Assembly: GCA_011799875.1 (NCBI GenBank)
Contig: CM022303.1
Location: forward strand, 550,825,368 to 550,889,367
Origin: Thinopyrum elongatum
Taxonomy: Eukaryota > Streptophyta > Magnoliopsida > Poales > Poaceae
Length of the DNA stretch: 64,000 nucleotides
Reading direction: 5' to 3'
Numbering within the stretch: the first letter of the stretch is position 1; each line of letters opens with the position of its first letter. The notes below the pieces were generated by a model that worked only from the letters and a program-made list of their open reading frames with translations, was not told the origin of the DNA and did not search any database. Positions 19,932-32,517 of the stretch are shown piece by piece. The position numbers and the translations under genes are program-made.

Positions 19932-22810
19932 TCAAACAGGTTGCATCAGAGCCTTGGTTAGGATGCCGGCGAGCTGTGCATTGGTGCCAACATGGCTGAC
20001 GTCCATCTCGACGGCCTCGATGTGCTCCCACGTGGTGGAACTTCGTATGATGTGTTTACTTCTTCCGTGCTGCACCGGGTTCCTACACAGGGCAATTGCA
20101 GACTTGTTGTCCACCATTAGCTTGAACTTGGGCTACTCGCTTCCGACGAGCTCGCCGATTAGGCGATTCAGACAAATGCCCTGGCTTGCTCCTGCAACTG
20201 TCGCGACGTATTCAGCATCGCAGGATGAGAGCGTCACGATCTGCTGCTTCCGCGAGGACCATGAGACGACAATGTTGCCGAAGAAGAAGAAGATGACAGT
20301 TGTGCTCCTGCGATTGTCAGTGCCGCCGGCATGATCGCTGTCACTGTAGCTGAGCAGCACAGCACTGCGTCAGGGCCTGCTCGATACTTGCAGCCATAGT
20401 CCAGGGTACTGCGGAGATGGCGCGGGATCTGCTTTACCGTCGTACAGTATTGAGCGCGCGGCGCCTCCATATGTCGGCTCACAACGCGGACGGCGTGTGC
20501 AATGCCCAGCCTGGTGTTCACCAAGTACTGAAGACTTGATCAAGCTACGGTACCTGGTAGCGTCCATGATCTCACCTTCAGCGTGCTTGCTAAGCTTAGC
20601 TGATGCTCCATGGGTGTGTGGCTCGGGTTGCAGTCGCACATGCCTGTGCGCTCGAGAATCTTTGCCGCGTACGCGGCCTGGCACAGTGTGATCTCACCGG
20701 CGCGCAGCTACACCTCAATCCTCAGATAGTAACTAAGGAGACCGAGAACGCTCATCTCAAACATCTCCCTTATCTGGTGCTTGAACGCAATGATCTGCTT
20801 GACATGTGTACCTATGAGCACAAGGAACTCACATCGCCACGCAGGTACACCACGTGCTCGATGGGGCAGCGTGTGAAGCCAAGTGACACCAGTGTGTCAT
20901 CTAGCTTGGCGTTCCTGCCGATGGTAGAGGGCCTTGCTCGGCCGAACCACCTTGCCGCCGCCGATGTCGTTGTGGAAGCCAAGAGGGTTCTGAACGTAGA
21001 CCAGCTCTGCCTGCTCGCCGTTGAGGAAGGCGTACTTGATGTCCATGTGGTGCACCTCCCACTGGCCGTGCGCGGCGAGCGCAAGCAGGAGCTACAATGT
21101 CCCCATCCTCGCAACCGGGGCAAACACTCCTCGAAGTCTACCCCTTCTTGTTGCGCATAGCCCTTTGCCGCCAGACAAGTTTTGTGTTTGATCACATTGC
21201 CTGCAGCATCTCTTTTTACCTCAAAGACCCACTTTGGCCCGATCATGCGATGACCGAATAGGAGCGACGCCAGTAACCACGTCCTATTCGCCTCAATGCT
21301 CTGGATCTCGACCTCCATGGCCACGTTGGTCGGCTCCTCACCAGACCGAGGGATTGCTCCCAACAAGCTCGACGGTGGTGTCTAAGACGTTCTCGAGCCC
21401 ACGGTAACAGTGTGGTCAGGCAGAGTCTATGTCGAGGTTGTTGTCGTGCGTCAGCGATCTTACAAATTTGATATGCGGCATCGATGGAGTCCTCGGTGTC
21501 TCCAGCGCTGCGCTGGTGGGATCTGCGGGCAATGGCGTTGCTCGCCTGTGCATCACATGCTCCTCGTCAAAGTAGTTGATGGTGAGCATACGCGGTGCAC
21601 CAGTGAGCGTGTGTCACAGGTCTACCCTCAGTTCCAGGTGCACCGCTCCTTGAACACGACATCGCGTGGCACGATCAAACGCTTGTAGGCTAGGTCATAG
21701 ACCTTGTACACCTTGCCCCTTGCTCATACCCGACGAAGATGCCCGACGTCGAGCAATCAGCGAGCTTCTGCTTGCCAGGCCTAGCGTCTTCATGTGCGCC
21801 ACGCAGCCGAAAGTGCGCAGGTGGTGCACGCTGGGCTTCTTGTGGCACCAGGCCTCGTATGGCGTTGCGCCGGAGCTCAATTGAGGAGGTACACCGTGGT
21901 CTTCACGGCTTTGCCCCAGAACAGCCTCAGGAGCGCCATGGATATCAGCAAGCAGCATGTCATCTCGACGACTGGCTACGGCGTTCCACCATGTCATTTT
22001 GCTACGGCACATAGGGCCCGGTGGTGCAAAACTTGCGCCGTTGTGCTCGTACAATGTGATGAACTCTTTGAGTTGAACTTGCCGCCGTAGTCTGACCAAA
22101 ATGCGAGCAGCTTGCAACCGCGCTCGGCCTCGGCCGCCGCCTTGACTTTCTTGAAGAACAGGAGCGTCTCGTCCTTGGTCCTGATCAGCTCAAGCCACAT
22201 GTATCTCGAATAGTCGTCGACGATTAGCAAAAGGTAATTCTTAATGCTGGCAGTGGGCGGCGATATGGGACTGCAGATATTGGCATGCACCAGCTCGAGA
22301 GAGCGCTCGACGCGGTACGCCATGGCTCGCGGGAACAGAGTGCGGTGCTGCTTCCCGAGCGCGGAGCCGTCGCAGATCACCTCTGCATGCTTGATCGTCA
22401 GAATCCCACGCACCATCACCTTCCTGAAAAGGCTTTGGAGCGCACGGAAATGGAGGTGACTGAACCGGCCATGCCACAACCAGGTGTTGTCGTCCCTCTA
22501 TGCGAGGAGGCTCGCCGGAGACGCAAGTCACGGCCGCACCATGTATAGCCTGTTGCGGGTGCGGTCTACGCACGCGAGGATTTTGCGCAGTAGGTCGAGG
22601 ATGCACATGTCACCTTTGTCGATGGTGATCTTGAACCCTTCTTATCAACCTGGCCGAGCGAGATGATGTTGCCGTGGAGCAAGGGATCCAGTAGATGTTC
22701 GTTAGGACGCGATGTCGCCGATGAGGCACTAGAAGAGGATCAAGACTCCCCTTGATGTAGACAACCGATCCGTCGCCGAACCGCACTGTGTCGCTCACCG
22801 CCTCGTGGAG
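19932..22810 (-). pseudogene. Element D Copia polyprotein remnant
   Basis: Fragments in order on the minus strand: protease/linker (VRFGDGSVVYIKG, about 22775), integrase zinc region and core (WHGRFSHLHFRAL; LVHANICSPI; IVDDYSRYMWLELI; 22479-21994), integrase C-terminal part (ATPYEAWCHKKPSVHHLRTF, about 21860), reverse transcriptase (GPKWVFEVKRDAAGNV and AAKGYAQQEGVDFEECL, 21366-20812) and RNase H (DSDHAGGTDNRRST, 20360-20133; DNKSAIALCRNPVQHGRSKH, 20111-20052). The first catalytic integrase Asp is Asn (HANIC). Many frameshifts separate the pieces. Confidence 0.8.
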
Positions 22811-22819
22811 TGGAGTTAA

Positions 22820-23479
22820 GTCCAAGACAAGATGAACCATCTACATCAACACAAGGTCAACATGGAAGTGAACCTCAAGATCAAGTTCCACCATCTAGCC
22901 AAGGGCAAAGGGATGATGATCAAGAAGAAGCTCAAGCTTCAAGCCAACATGTTGTTCCTCAAGATCATCTTCCCAAACGAAATCCTTCAAACCTTAAAGG
23001 GCTAAGTTTCGATTCAATTATTGGGAGTCCCACACAAGGGATCCTTACTCGCTCTAAACGAGCTTTATTTTGCGAGCAACATTCCTTTGTGTCCTTCCTT
23101 AAGCCTATGAAGGTAGAAGAAGCCCTTAATGATCCAGATTGGATGATGGCCATGCAAGATGAACTCAACAACTTCGTTCGCAACAAAGCGTGGTCTATAG
23201 TAAAAAGACCAAATGATAGGCATCACAATGTCATTGGGACAAAGTGGGTGTTCAAGAACAAGCAAGATACGGATGGTTTAGTAATTCGAAACAAGGCAAG
23301 TTTAGTGGCTCAAGGTTTCACCCAAATCGAAGGTTTGAATTTTGGTGAGACCTATGCCCCCGTTGCCCGTCTTGAGGCCATCCGATTATTTCTTGCATAT
23401 GCGAACCCTCACAATTTCATTTTGCATCAAATGGATGTTAAGAGTGCTTTTCTTGATGGTCCAATTCAAGGAGAGGTAT
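22820..23479 (+). pseudogene. Element B pol: linker and reverse transcriptase N-terminal part
   Basis: An open frame with a Gln/Ser-rich linker (SQGQRDDDQEEAQ), then PLNDP-like NDPDWMMAMQDELNN, NVIGTKWVFKNKQD, ASLVAQGFTQIEGLNF, ETYAPVARLEAIR and LHQMDVKSAFLDGPIQGEV, the conserved first half of Copia reverse transcriptase. The frame stops where element A begins (TSD GGTAT at 23475-23479) and continues at 50595. Confidence 0.85.
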
Positions 23480-25064
23480 TGAAAGTGCAACTAATCCCTG
23501 GGTGGTTTTGGTAATTCATAACAACATATAGCTCATTGAACTAATATCCATTCAAATTAAATATTTCAGGTAGTTCAATGATTGGCATGGCATATGGACT
23601 AGAGATGTGGACCCCTCGAAATGCTAAGTACAAATATTGGCAAAAGCTCAAGACTCTTCATTTCTATTTTAGTGATCCAAGATCACATTGAGTCCATAGG
23701 AAAAGCCAATACTATTAAAAGGGGATGAGGTGTTGCTTAATGGTCTACTTGCTCAAAGTGCTTAGTGATATGCTCCAAAGCCCTCAACCACTCTCTCAAT
23801 TCCATATATGTCCTAAACCTAAAGTCAAACTCGGCCCCACCGATTTGATCTATCCGGCGCCACCGAGTTCTTTTGACATAGCCATAACCAGAAACCCTAA
23901 TCAGTTCGGTCTCACCGATAGGGATCTCGGTCTCATCGAGATGGGATTGCAAACTCTCTGTTTCCCTTCGTAACATTTCGGTCTCACCGAAAGGAGCGAT
24001 CGGTCCCACCGAGTTTGCCTGACCAACTCTCTGTTTGCTCATTGCTGAAATCGGTCTCACCGATTTCATGCAATCGGTCACACCGAGATGAGGTTTTGCC
24101 ATAACCCTAGCGCACCGGTCCTATCGAGTTGATCATGTCGGTCCCACCAAAAATCCTAACGTTCACATTTTGAATTGAATCGGTCTCACTGAGTTCTTCT
24201 ATTCGGTCTGACCGAGTTGGGTCAAATGTGTGTAACGGTTAGATTTTGTGTGGAGGCTATATATACCCCTCCACCCCCTTCTCTATTCAAGAGAGAGCCA
24301 TCAGAACATGCCTACACTTCCACTACTCATTTTCTGAGAGAGAACCACCTACTCATGTGTTGAGACCAAGACATTCCAATCCAACCACAAGAATCTTGAT
24401 CTCTAGCCTTCCCCAAGTTGCTTTCCACTCAAATCATCTTTCCACCATAGCCAAATCTGTGAGAGAGAGTTGAGTGTTAGGGAGACTATCATTTGAAGCA
24501 CAAGAGCAAGGAGTTCATCATCAACACACCGTTTATTACCTTTTGGAGAGTGGTGTCTCCTAGATTGGTTAGGTGTCACTTGGGAGCCTCCGACAAGATT
24601 GTGGAGTTGAACCAAGGAGTTTGTAAGGGCAAGGAGATTGCCTACTTCGTGAAGATCTACCCGAGTGAGGCAAGTCCTTTGTGGGCGATGGCCATGGTGG
24701 GATAGACAAGGTTGCTTCTTCGTGGACCCTTCGTGGGTGGAGCCCTCCGTGGACTCGCACAACCGTTACCCTTCGTGGGTTGAAGTCTCCATCAACGTGG
24801 ACGTACGATAGCATCACCTATCGGAACCACGCCAAAAATCTTCGTGTCTACATTGCGTTTGCCTTCTCCAAACCCTTCACTTTACCTTCATATGCAATGT
24901 TTTACTTTCCGCTGCTATACTCTTAGAATTGCATGTGTAGGTTGATTGCTTGACTTGTGCTAAGTTGCTAAAATCTGCCAAGTCTTAAAATTGGGAAAAG
25001 AATAGATTTTTATTTGGTCAAGTAGTCTAACCCCCCCCCCTCTAGACCTACTTTCGATCCTACA
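23480..25064 (+). repeat. 5' LTR of element A
   Basis: It carries a TATA-like GGCTATATATACCCC near 24256 and a run of at least ten imperfect CGGTCTCACCGA motifs at about 23840-24225. It ends at CCTACA just before the tRNA-Met-type primer-binding site. Confidence 0.92.
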
Positions 25065-25148
25065 AGTGGTATCAGAGCTTTGGTCTCCATTTGCCTTGAT
25101 TTCCATAGCTTTGGTGATCATAGCCTTGGTTTCACAACCTAGGAGAGT

Positions 25149-25428
25149 ATGGTGTCTAACATGGGAAATTACCACCGTAGAGGTCCTTATTTTGATCATA
25201 CAAATTTTGCTAGTTGGAAGCATAAGATGAAAATGTATATTCTTGGACATAACCCCGCCGTTTGGGCTATTGTATGTATTGGTTTGCAAGGTGAATTCTT
25301 CGAAGATGAAAAAGAACCGAATCGTGAAGGAACCGCAGAAGAATTGAAGATGTTGCAATACAACGCTCAAGCTTGCGATATCCTCTTCAACGGATTGTGC
25401 CCCGAAGAATTCAACAAAATCAGCCGTC
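25149..25428 (+). pseudogene. Element A gag, 5' part
   Basis: Starts MVSNMGNYHRRGPYFDHTNF and contains FASWKHKMKMYILGHNPAVW and ACDILFNGLCPEEFNKIS, the Copia gag UBN2-type region. It runs into a CACTA-type terminus at 25429. Removing 25429-42753 joins the frame at codon 94 and gives SRLENAKEIWDTL. Confidence 0.85.
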
Positions 25429-25588
25429 CACTACAAGAAATACGTCAACTTGCGACCCTCACTATTGGTCACTGAATGGTCATTGTTTTCCATTTGCAAC
25501 CTTTTTGTGACAAAAAACAGATAGTCAAAAGCTGGCCGTCATAAACTGAAATTAACAACCTTCTTCGGGATAAGGTCATGGAAGGTAA

Positions 25589-25635
25589 CGACCAAAACAA
25601 AAGGTCGTTGAACCAATGACCTTTTGTTTTGGTCG
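25589..25635. repeat. Perfect 18-bp hairpin in CACTA subterminal region
   Basis: Arms CGACCAAAACAAAAGGTC (25589-25606) and its exact reverse complement (25618-25635) flank an 11-nt loop. The motif fits the GACCAAAA subterminal repeats at both ends of this element. Confidence 0.8.
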
Positions 25636-25979
25636 CTGGCTGTCTGCCCAGGCCACGTCGGATCCGACGTGGCAATCTGACGTGGCAAAATTGCGACCAA
25701 TTGAAAAGGTCGTTGATAAGATTCAGCCCGGTCCAGTTTGGTGTTTTACATGGGCCGAGCCCAACAATTCAGCCTTTCTATATATTTTTTTCCTGACAAT
25801 TTTTGGTCGACTTCATGGGCCAAGCCCAACATTGCAGCCTTTTTATTTTTGGGCCGTGGCCTTTTTGTCTCAACAGTTTTAATTTTTTTATATAAAATGG
25901 ATTCACTAGTCAAGTGGGTCCGCATTGTCAGGTACTGGTACTGGGTCCTAGCTGTCAGGGCCATATTCTTCAATTTTTT

Positions 25980-28190
25980 AATTTAACATAAATAAATACC
26001 TAGTATTTAAATTGGCACACAGAAAATACACGAAGTACTTCAAATATTATCAACCATCAAAGTGCTACATCATATAACACACATACAAATGTGATCAGCA
26101 TCAAGATTACAATCAGATAACAAGCTCTACAAGTATACAATCAGATAACAAGCTCTACAAGTGTACAATCACATGAGCCAAGTTCTGCTACATCATATTA
26201 CTCTCAGAATTAGCTCCAATGAGCTAGAACTATGCTTCCTCCGACTTCTTTGTCCTGATACTCGCAAAGAAACATGAAAGGCCAGCATCTGCACATTATA
26301 GAACAAAATGTTTAGGAACAAAATAAAAGTAAATCTAACAGCATATTTAACAGTAAATAACAGAATGATGTAATAAATTGGTACAGAGCAAGGTACAGAG
26401 CACAGGCCAGGTCAACAATAAATTGGTACTAAATCCAGAAATAACCATCTGAAATGAACTTAATGAGACATTTTAGAATCAACTTGACAGTTGACAGTAA
26501 TGTTTGTATTGGACACATCCAGAACTAAAATTAAACATAAATGCCTAAATTCCAATGCCCAATGCCTCAGTTCAGTAAACACTAAGCATGGTACATAGTA
26601 AAGATTTGACACAACCAGAACTGAAATCATTTACTCTATCAAGCATATCTACAATGATGCAGCACACAAGAAAAGAGAGATGCACAACGGAGCAGCATCA
26701 TATATCACACAACATGGACACTCTTTGAACAAGCATAGTGTTTCGGTCTAAAACCACAGTCAATTTCAGAAGCATGTCGAATAACTAAACATACATACAT
26801 GTGTATATAGAAGCAGCAGAAGCAAATAATAAATATATCCTCTTTCTTCCTCTACTACACTAACTAACCTATTTTATTGTTTAGCTAGAGGTTCCATCAG
26901 GCCATGATCAACTACTCCAAACCATTACATGCTTTGCAAAAAAAAAATACTAGATGAATCTCACTAACAGGAGCACTAGGTGATTAATGGAAGAAGTAAT
27001 CTGCAGATTACAAGTGAACAAGTGAAGGATTTATATCTCTCCCTGTGGAACAACTAAGTTGATGAAGACATGCAGCAGCAACAGCAGAAGCCTTGCATCA
27101 TTGGTTTGGTCGGGTCGACGCTGGAAAGAGCGCCGCTGTACATGATCAGCACCCGAGCGGCTCAACCTCTCTATCCCCTACCTCAACTCACCCGTGCGGT
27201 TGCTGCAGTTTGATACAAGTGTGTAAATACAACATACTTTGCATCATATATCTAGACTATAACATCTTATTCTCACCTCCATCAGGTTGCATCAAAATCA
27301 CTACTGAAAATAAAAAGATGGCATGTAGTAATAGTAACAGGCTGCTGTAGTAATATATATTCATGGTAGGTCAATGGCAGAGCATGAAAGTTCCATCAGG
27401 TTGCATGTAGTACTACTTCGAAGGTTCAAATTTTGTAGCTAGTGTATGAGACATACTATTTCATGCTAATGCATGGGCATACAAGATGCAACTAAAGACA
27501 GCTCATATAGTTCATTGAGCACAAATTAACAAGCAAGAGTAGCATATGACAATTATGTGCAAAGTTTGTTGTCATTGTACTGGTAACCAACAAGGTTAAG
27601 TTTCAGTAACCGTAAAACATAGCAGGGAAGAGTGTCGCACCTGCTAAAAACAGCAGCTCCATTCCCACAGTCCCAGCTCGTCTCAAAGATGAAAGCAACT
27701 GATAACCCCCCATTGTTGCAGATGAAGTCCTAGAGCACACCTACTTCATCAGTTTTTGCAAAGACAACACAGAATCATCCGCGATTGTTGACTTGCAGGG
27801 CAGGAAGGGATGCTTACAGGAGATATCGACAGGAAGTTCTGGCGATACGAGTTGGCAGCCAGGAACGCGCCAATGAAGTTGATAAGGTGGTGGTCCTGCT
27901 TGTCTCTCCACGCGGTACTCATCATGCATATTCCACGACCTGTGACACGACACCCAGCGGAGCCATTAAGATCTAATTCAGCATATGGATATGTCCACAA
28001 AAAATCATGTCCGTATTCAGAAACTTCATTCAGCAAACAATTGGGACTGTCTATTCAGCATTCGACTGAAATGCAAATGGGATTCATTCAAATTTCTCAC
28101 AAGTAGATAGAGGACACGTGTTTTCCCTTTTCCTGTATGTCAGCGAACAAATCCTAGGCATGTGTATGTTGGCTAAAACGGGTCGAGCTA
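25980..28190. other. CACTA interior, no gene recognised
   Basis: AT-rich sequence with short direct repeats (for example CAATCAGATAACAAGCTCTACAAGT-type duplication near 26110-26160). No open frame has a domain. It may be non-coding exon or captured sequence. Confidence 0.4.
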
Positions 28191-28199
28191 AAACTGAAA

Positions 28200-29250
28200 A
28201 AAACACTATAAATACAGTGTAATAACTCTATAAACTCCACTTGAATGCCCACATTAATTACATTGGAAATGCACTGTAGTTACACTGTAATTCACTGTAA
28301 CATACACTGTGATTACTTTGAACATGCACTGAAATCCCTCCTGTGATTACACAGAAAATTCCAGTGTAATTACAATTAAAAACACTTGTAATTACACTTA
28401 AAAATACAGTATAATCAGTCAAAATTGACTGCAAATAACATACTGGAAAATACACACATATTTAAGCACCTGATATGTTAACAGTAGCTTCATTTTCAAC
28501 TCATCTTCCCATGCCTAGTGAATATCACCTCTGATGCACCTACAAAATCACAGAGACAATGCACAGACCACATAAATTTTTTATTCCACAAGCACAAAAC
28601 TGGCCAGTTTGTTTGAAAGCACCAGGGGCATAGCATGTACACTGGCAAATAAAAGCATTTCTAAAGCACTAAAATTACTGTAGCTGAAAGGCTCAGACTG
28701 AAATGACTGAAACTACAAAGAACCAAGCAGTAGAAAATTACAGAAAACAAGCTGCTGAAAATACATACTAGAAAATGCTGTGCAAAGGAAATATTCTTAT
28801 AAGAAAGAAAAGTGTAGAAATCAAGCAACAGTGTGATTACCCTGCTGAAGAACTGCTCAGTTTGTTTTAAAATGAATGCACCCAACAAAAAATTCACTGA
28901 AATGACACTGCGATTATTATGAAATACCCACTGTAATTACACTTAAAATTCCAGTGTAATTACAATATAAAGCACTATAATTACACTTAAAATTCCAGTG
29001 TAATTACAATATAAAAGCACTGTGATTCCACTGAAAATGCCCACAGTAAATACACTTAGATTTCAGGTGTAATTACACTGAAAAAACACTGTACTTACAC
29101 TGTAAAAAATCAGTGAATCACAATTCAGTTTGACTGCAAAAATACAGTGCAAAAACTCGGAAATTCCACTTAAATGCCCATTGTAACTACACTGAAAAAT
29201 ACACTGTAATCATAGTTTAAAATTCAGTAAATTACACTGAATTGCCAATA
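28200..29250. repeat. Clusters of AGTGTAATTACACT palindromes
   Basis: Dense, degenerate copies of the self-complementary motif AGTGTAATTACACT (often CACTGTAATTACACT or CAGTGTAATTACA) occur at about 28200-28460 and 28895-29250, with a gap of other sequence between. At 28930-29018 two units of about 45 bp are nearly identical tandem copies. Spacing elsewhere is irregular, which is more like protein-binding sites than a simple satellite. Confidence 0.75.
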
Positions 29251-29559
29251 AAAACACATAGGTTTCAGAACACTGAATACACTTAAGTTTCAATCATTTC
29301 CATTTAGTCTTCAAATGGTAAACACCTGTCACCACTATTAACCACATCTACATGAAACGAGCCAGACGAATCAACTTAGAGAGCACCTATCAGCGCAAAT
29401 CAAACACCTGTCACCACTATTAACCACATAACAAACCGCTAGCAGAATCACCATCAGAAGCAGATGCCAAATCGATGGGGGAGGGGGGGTCATGCACCTA
29501 CCACTAATGCATCTGCAACAGAAAAATCCTAGGGGAATCCATCGCGACAGCTACATGTA

Positions 29560-30230
29560 CAGGTACATCTTAGAGCGAGGGTGAGGGGGTGGGGGTGACC
29601 TTGATGGCGAGCAGCGTCCCGGGCAGAGCGAGTTCATGGCCGGCGCCTGACCTCTCCTTCCTGATTAGAGGAGGGGAGGGAGACGAGGTCATGGCGTCTG
29701 GGGCATGAATCCGCGCCATGATCCGGACGGGATCCCGATGGCATCTACACGAGGCCGCCGCCGCCCCTCCCCCGCCGCGGGGCCGGGTGCAGGTCACCTC
29801 CCATGAAAGGAGACGGAGACGGAGCCGGCGCGGACATAGATGGGACTCGGAGGCGCGGCGGAGGTGGTTGCCGAGGCGGGCGCGGAGACGGGGTGGGTCG
29901 CCGGGATTCGTGGCGTGGTGGAGGCGCCCGTGAGGAGGGGAGGAGGAGAGGGCGAGGGAAGGAGGGCGCCGCTGCCGGCGACGGGAAGCTAGGGTTAGAG
30001 AGGGGTGGCGGCATCGATCTGGATCGGGGAGAGACCGAGAGAGAGGGAGGCGGCGGGCGGAAGGAAGGGAGGAGAGGTGAGTGAGGTGATCTGGGTAGGG
30101 TTTGGTGCGGTGGGTTTCTTCAGATGGATGGATGGTTGGATTGCTAGCAATGGATGGATGGATGTCTGCCATGTCATCGATCCGTGTGACAGATGGTTCC
30201 ACCAATCAGAATCTAGCATATGTAATTGTG
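29560..30230 (-). other. GC-rich, exon/promoter-like block in CACTA interior
   Basis: An abrupt GC-rich island in an AT-rich element. On the minus strand it resembles a plant 5' UTR and first exon, with a CTTTCATGGGAG/GTGACC donor-like site near 29795. A 211-codon open frame (30205-29570) is Pro/Arg/Ser-rich with no domain and is probably fortuitous. It may be a captured host promoter. Confidence 0.35.
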
Positions 30231-30325
30231 TTTTTTCTCTTTTGTTTCTTTTATATTTTTTACCCTCTTATTTCGGGTAAACACTCAACATATTAGCCTC
30301 ATGTTGTATGTTTAAATGACCCAAT

Positions 30326-30790
30326 ATTGTGCACATATGTGTATCTTAGGAAAAATAATAAACTTATAATACGGCAATTAGTTTAGAAAAGTGTTCTCAG
30401 AAATGAGCTATCATGTGTGAAGATTCGTGGCTTTCAAGCCAAATGAACAATGTTATGGTAGCATTCATGGCATAGTTTGTTCAAATAATCTCATATAGTG
30501 CACAAGGGTGCATCTAGGAATGGCAAACAATGTTGCCTAAGGAAGTTTTCATTTTCTTTGGACGGAAATTTCATTTTTTATTTTTTGAGTGACCAAAATG
30601 AGTTTTTTTTGTGAAGAACCTACCAAATAATTGTTGCAAAATTGGACCAAATCAATTTTCTAAAATATTAGGCCATATTTAATGCACAATTATTCAAATG
30701 GTTGGGTGTCACCAGTTTTGATCCACCTCTCGTGAAAAAGACAAATTTCTGCCGATTCAGTTGGAAGCGAGTCAAATTTTAACTGCAGCT
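30326..30790 (+). repeat. 663-bp tandem repeat, partial first unit
   Basis: Matches the last two thirds of the unit at 39361-40023 (AATAATAAACTT, CTATCATGTGTG, TGTTGCCTAAGGAAG, GCCGATTCAGTTGGAAGCG). It is separated from the rest of the array by the Angela insertion, which sits at the unit boundary. Confidence 0.85.
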
Positions 30791-32517
30791 TGAAGGAAAT
30801 ATGCCCTAAAGGCAATAATAAAGTTATTATTTATTTCCTTATTTCATGATAAATGTTTATTATTCATGCTAGAATTGTATTAACCGGAAACATAATACAT
30901 GTGTGAATACATAGACAAACAGAGTGTCACTAGTATGCCTCTACTTGACTAGCTCGTTAATTAAAGATGGTTATGTTTCCTGACCATAGACATGAGTTGT
31001 CATTTGATTAACGGGATCACATCATTAGGAGAATGATATGATTGACTTGACCCATTCCGTTAGCTTAGCACTTGATCGTTTAGTATGTTGCTATTGCTTT
31101 CTTCATGACTTATACATGTTCCTATGACTATGAGATTATGCAACTCCCATTTACCGGAGGAACACTTTGTGTGCTACCAAACGTCACAACGTAAATGGGT
31201 GATTATAAATGTGCTCTACAGGTGTCTCCAAAGGTACTTGTTGAGTTGGCGTATATCGAGATTAGGATTTGTCACTCCGATTGTCGGAGAGGTATCTCTG
31301 GGCCCACTCGGTAATACACATCACTATAAGCCTTGCAAGCATTGTAACTAATGAGTTAGTTGCGGAATGATGTATTACGGAACGAGTAAAGACACTTGCC
31401 GGTAACGATATTGAACTAGGTATTGAGATACCGACGACCGAATCTCGGGCAAGTAACATACCGATGACAAAGGGAACAACGTATGTTGTTATGCGGTTTG
31501 ACCGATAAAGATCTTCGTAGAATATGTGGGAGCCAATATGAGCATCCAGGTTCCGCTATTGGTTATTGACCGAAAATGTGTCTCGGTCATGTCTACATAG
31601 TTCTCGAACCCGTAGGGTCCGCACGCTTAACGTTCGGTGACGATCGGTATTATGAGTTTATGTGTTTTGATGTACCGAAGGTAGTTCGGAGTCCCGGATG
31701 AGATCGGAGACATGACGAGGAGTCTCTAAATGGCCGAGACATAAATATCGATATATTGGACGACTATATTCGGACTTCGGAAAGGTTCCGAGTGATTCGG
31801 GTATTTTTCGGAGTACCGGAGAGTTACGGGAATTCGCCGGGGAGTATATGGGTCTTATTGGGCTTTAGGGGAAAGAGAGAGGGGAGGCTGCGCGCCCCCC
31901 CAAGGCTTAGTCCGAATTGGACTAGGGGGAGGGGCGGCGCCCCCTCCTTCCTTCTCTTCTCTTTTCCCTTTCCTTCTCTCCTACTCCTACTACATGGAAG
32001 GGGGGAATCCTACTCCCGGTGGGAGTAGGACTCCCCAGGGCGTGCCATAGAAAGGCCGGCCCCTCCCCTCCTCCACTCCTTTATATACGTGGCCAGGGGG
32101 CACCCCATAGACACACAAGTTGATCATTGATCTCTCTTAGCCGTGTGCGGTGCCCCCCTCCACCATAATCCACCTCGGTCATATCGTAGCGGTGCTTAGG
32201 CGAAGCCCTGCGTCGGTAGCATCATCATCACCGTCATCACGCCGTCGTGCTGACGGAACTCTCCCTCGAAGCTCTGCTGGATCGGAGTTCGTGGGACGTC
32301 ATCGAGCTGAACGTGTGCTGAACTCGGAGGTGCCGTGCATTCGGTACTTGGATCGGTCGGATCGTGAAGACGTACGACTACATCAACCGCGTTGTCATAA
32401 CGCTTCCGCTTTCGGTCTACGAGGGTACGTGGACACACTCTCCCCTCTCATTGCTATGCATCACCATGATCCTGCGTGTGCGTAGGAAATTTTTTGAAAT
32501 TACTATGTTCCCCAACA
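30791..32517 (+). repeat. 5' LTR of Angela-type element
   Basis: Carries a TATA-like CTTTATATACGTGG near 32081 and ends CCCCAACA. Short open frames inside it also occur in the 3' LTR and are not genes. Confidence 0.95.

Larger units (their letters stand above)
19535..22818 (-). mobile_element. Copia element D, minus strand, 5' truncated
   Basis: On the minus strand the order is gag/protease remnant, integrase, reverse transcriptase, RNase H, then an LTR of about 196 bp at 19730-19535 (TGTTAGAGTA...CACTACA). It lies inside the leader/gag region of element C. The 5' part is missing: at about 22818 the sequence changes abruptly to the oppositely oriented element B. Confidence 0.75.

Noticed and set aside
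20603..21160. 185-codon plus-strand frame
   Set aside because: Antisense shadow of the element D reverse transcriptase remnant.
24246..24926. Several 60-120-codon frames repeated at 49707-50457
   Set aside because: They are the two LTRs of element A; no conserved domain.
29570..30205. Open frame of 211 codons, minus strand
   Set aside because: Low-complexity GC-rich composition with overlapping open frames in several phases; no motif.
32150..32485. 111-codon frame repeated almost identically at 38988-39323
   Set aside because: Both copies lie inside the two Angela LTRs; this is LTR sequence, not a duplicated gene.
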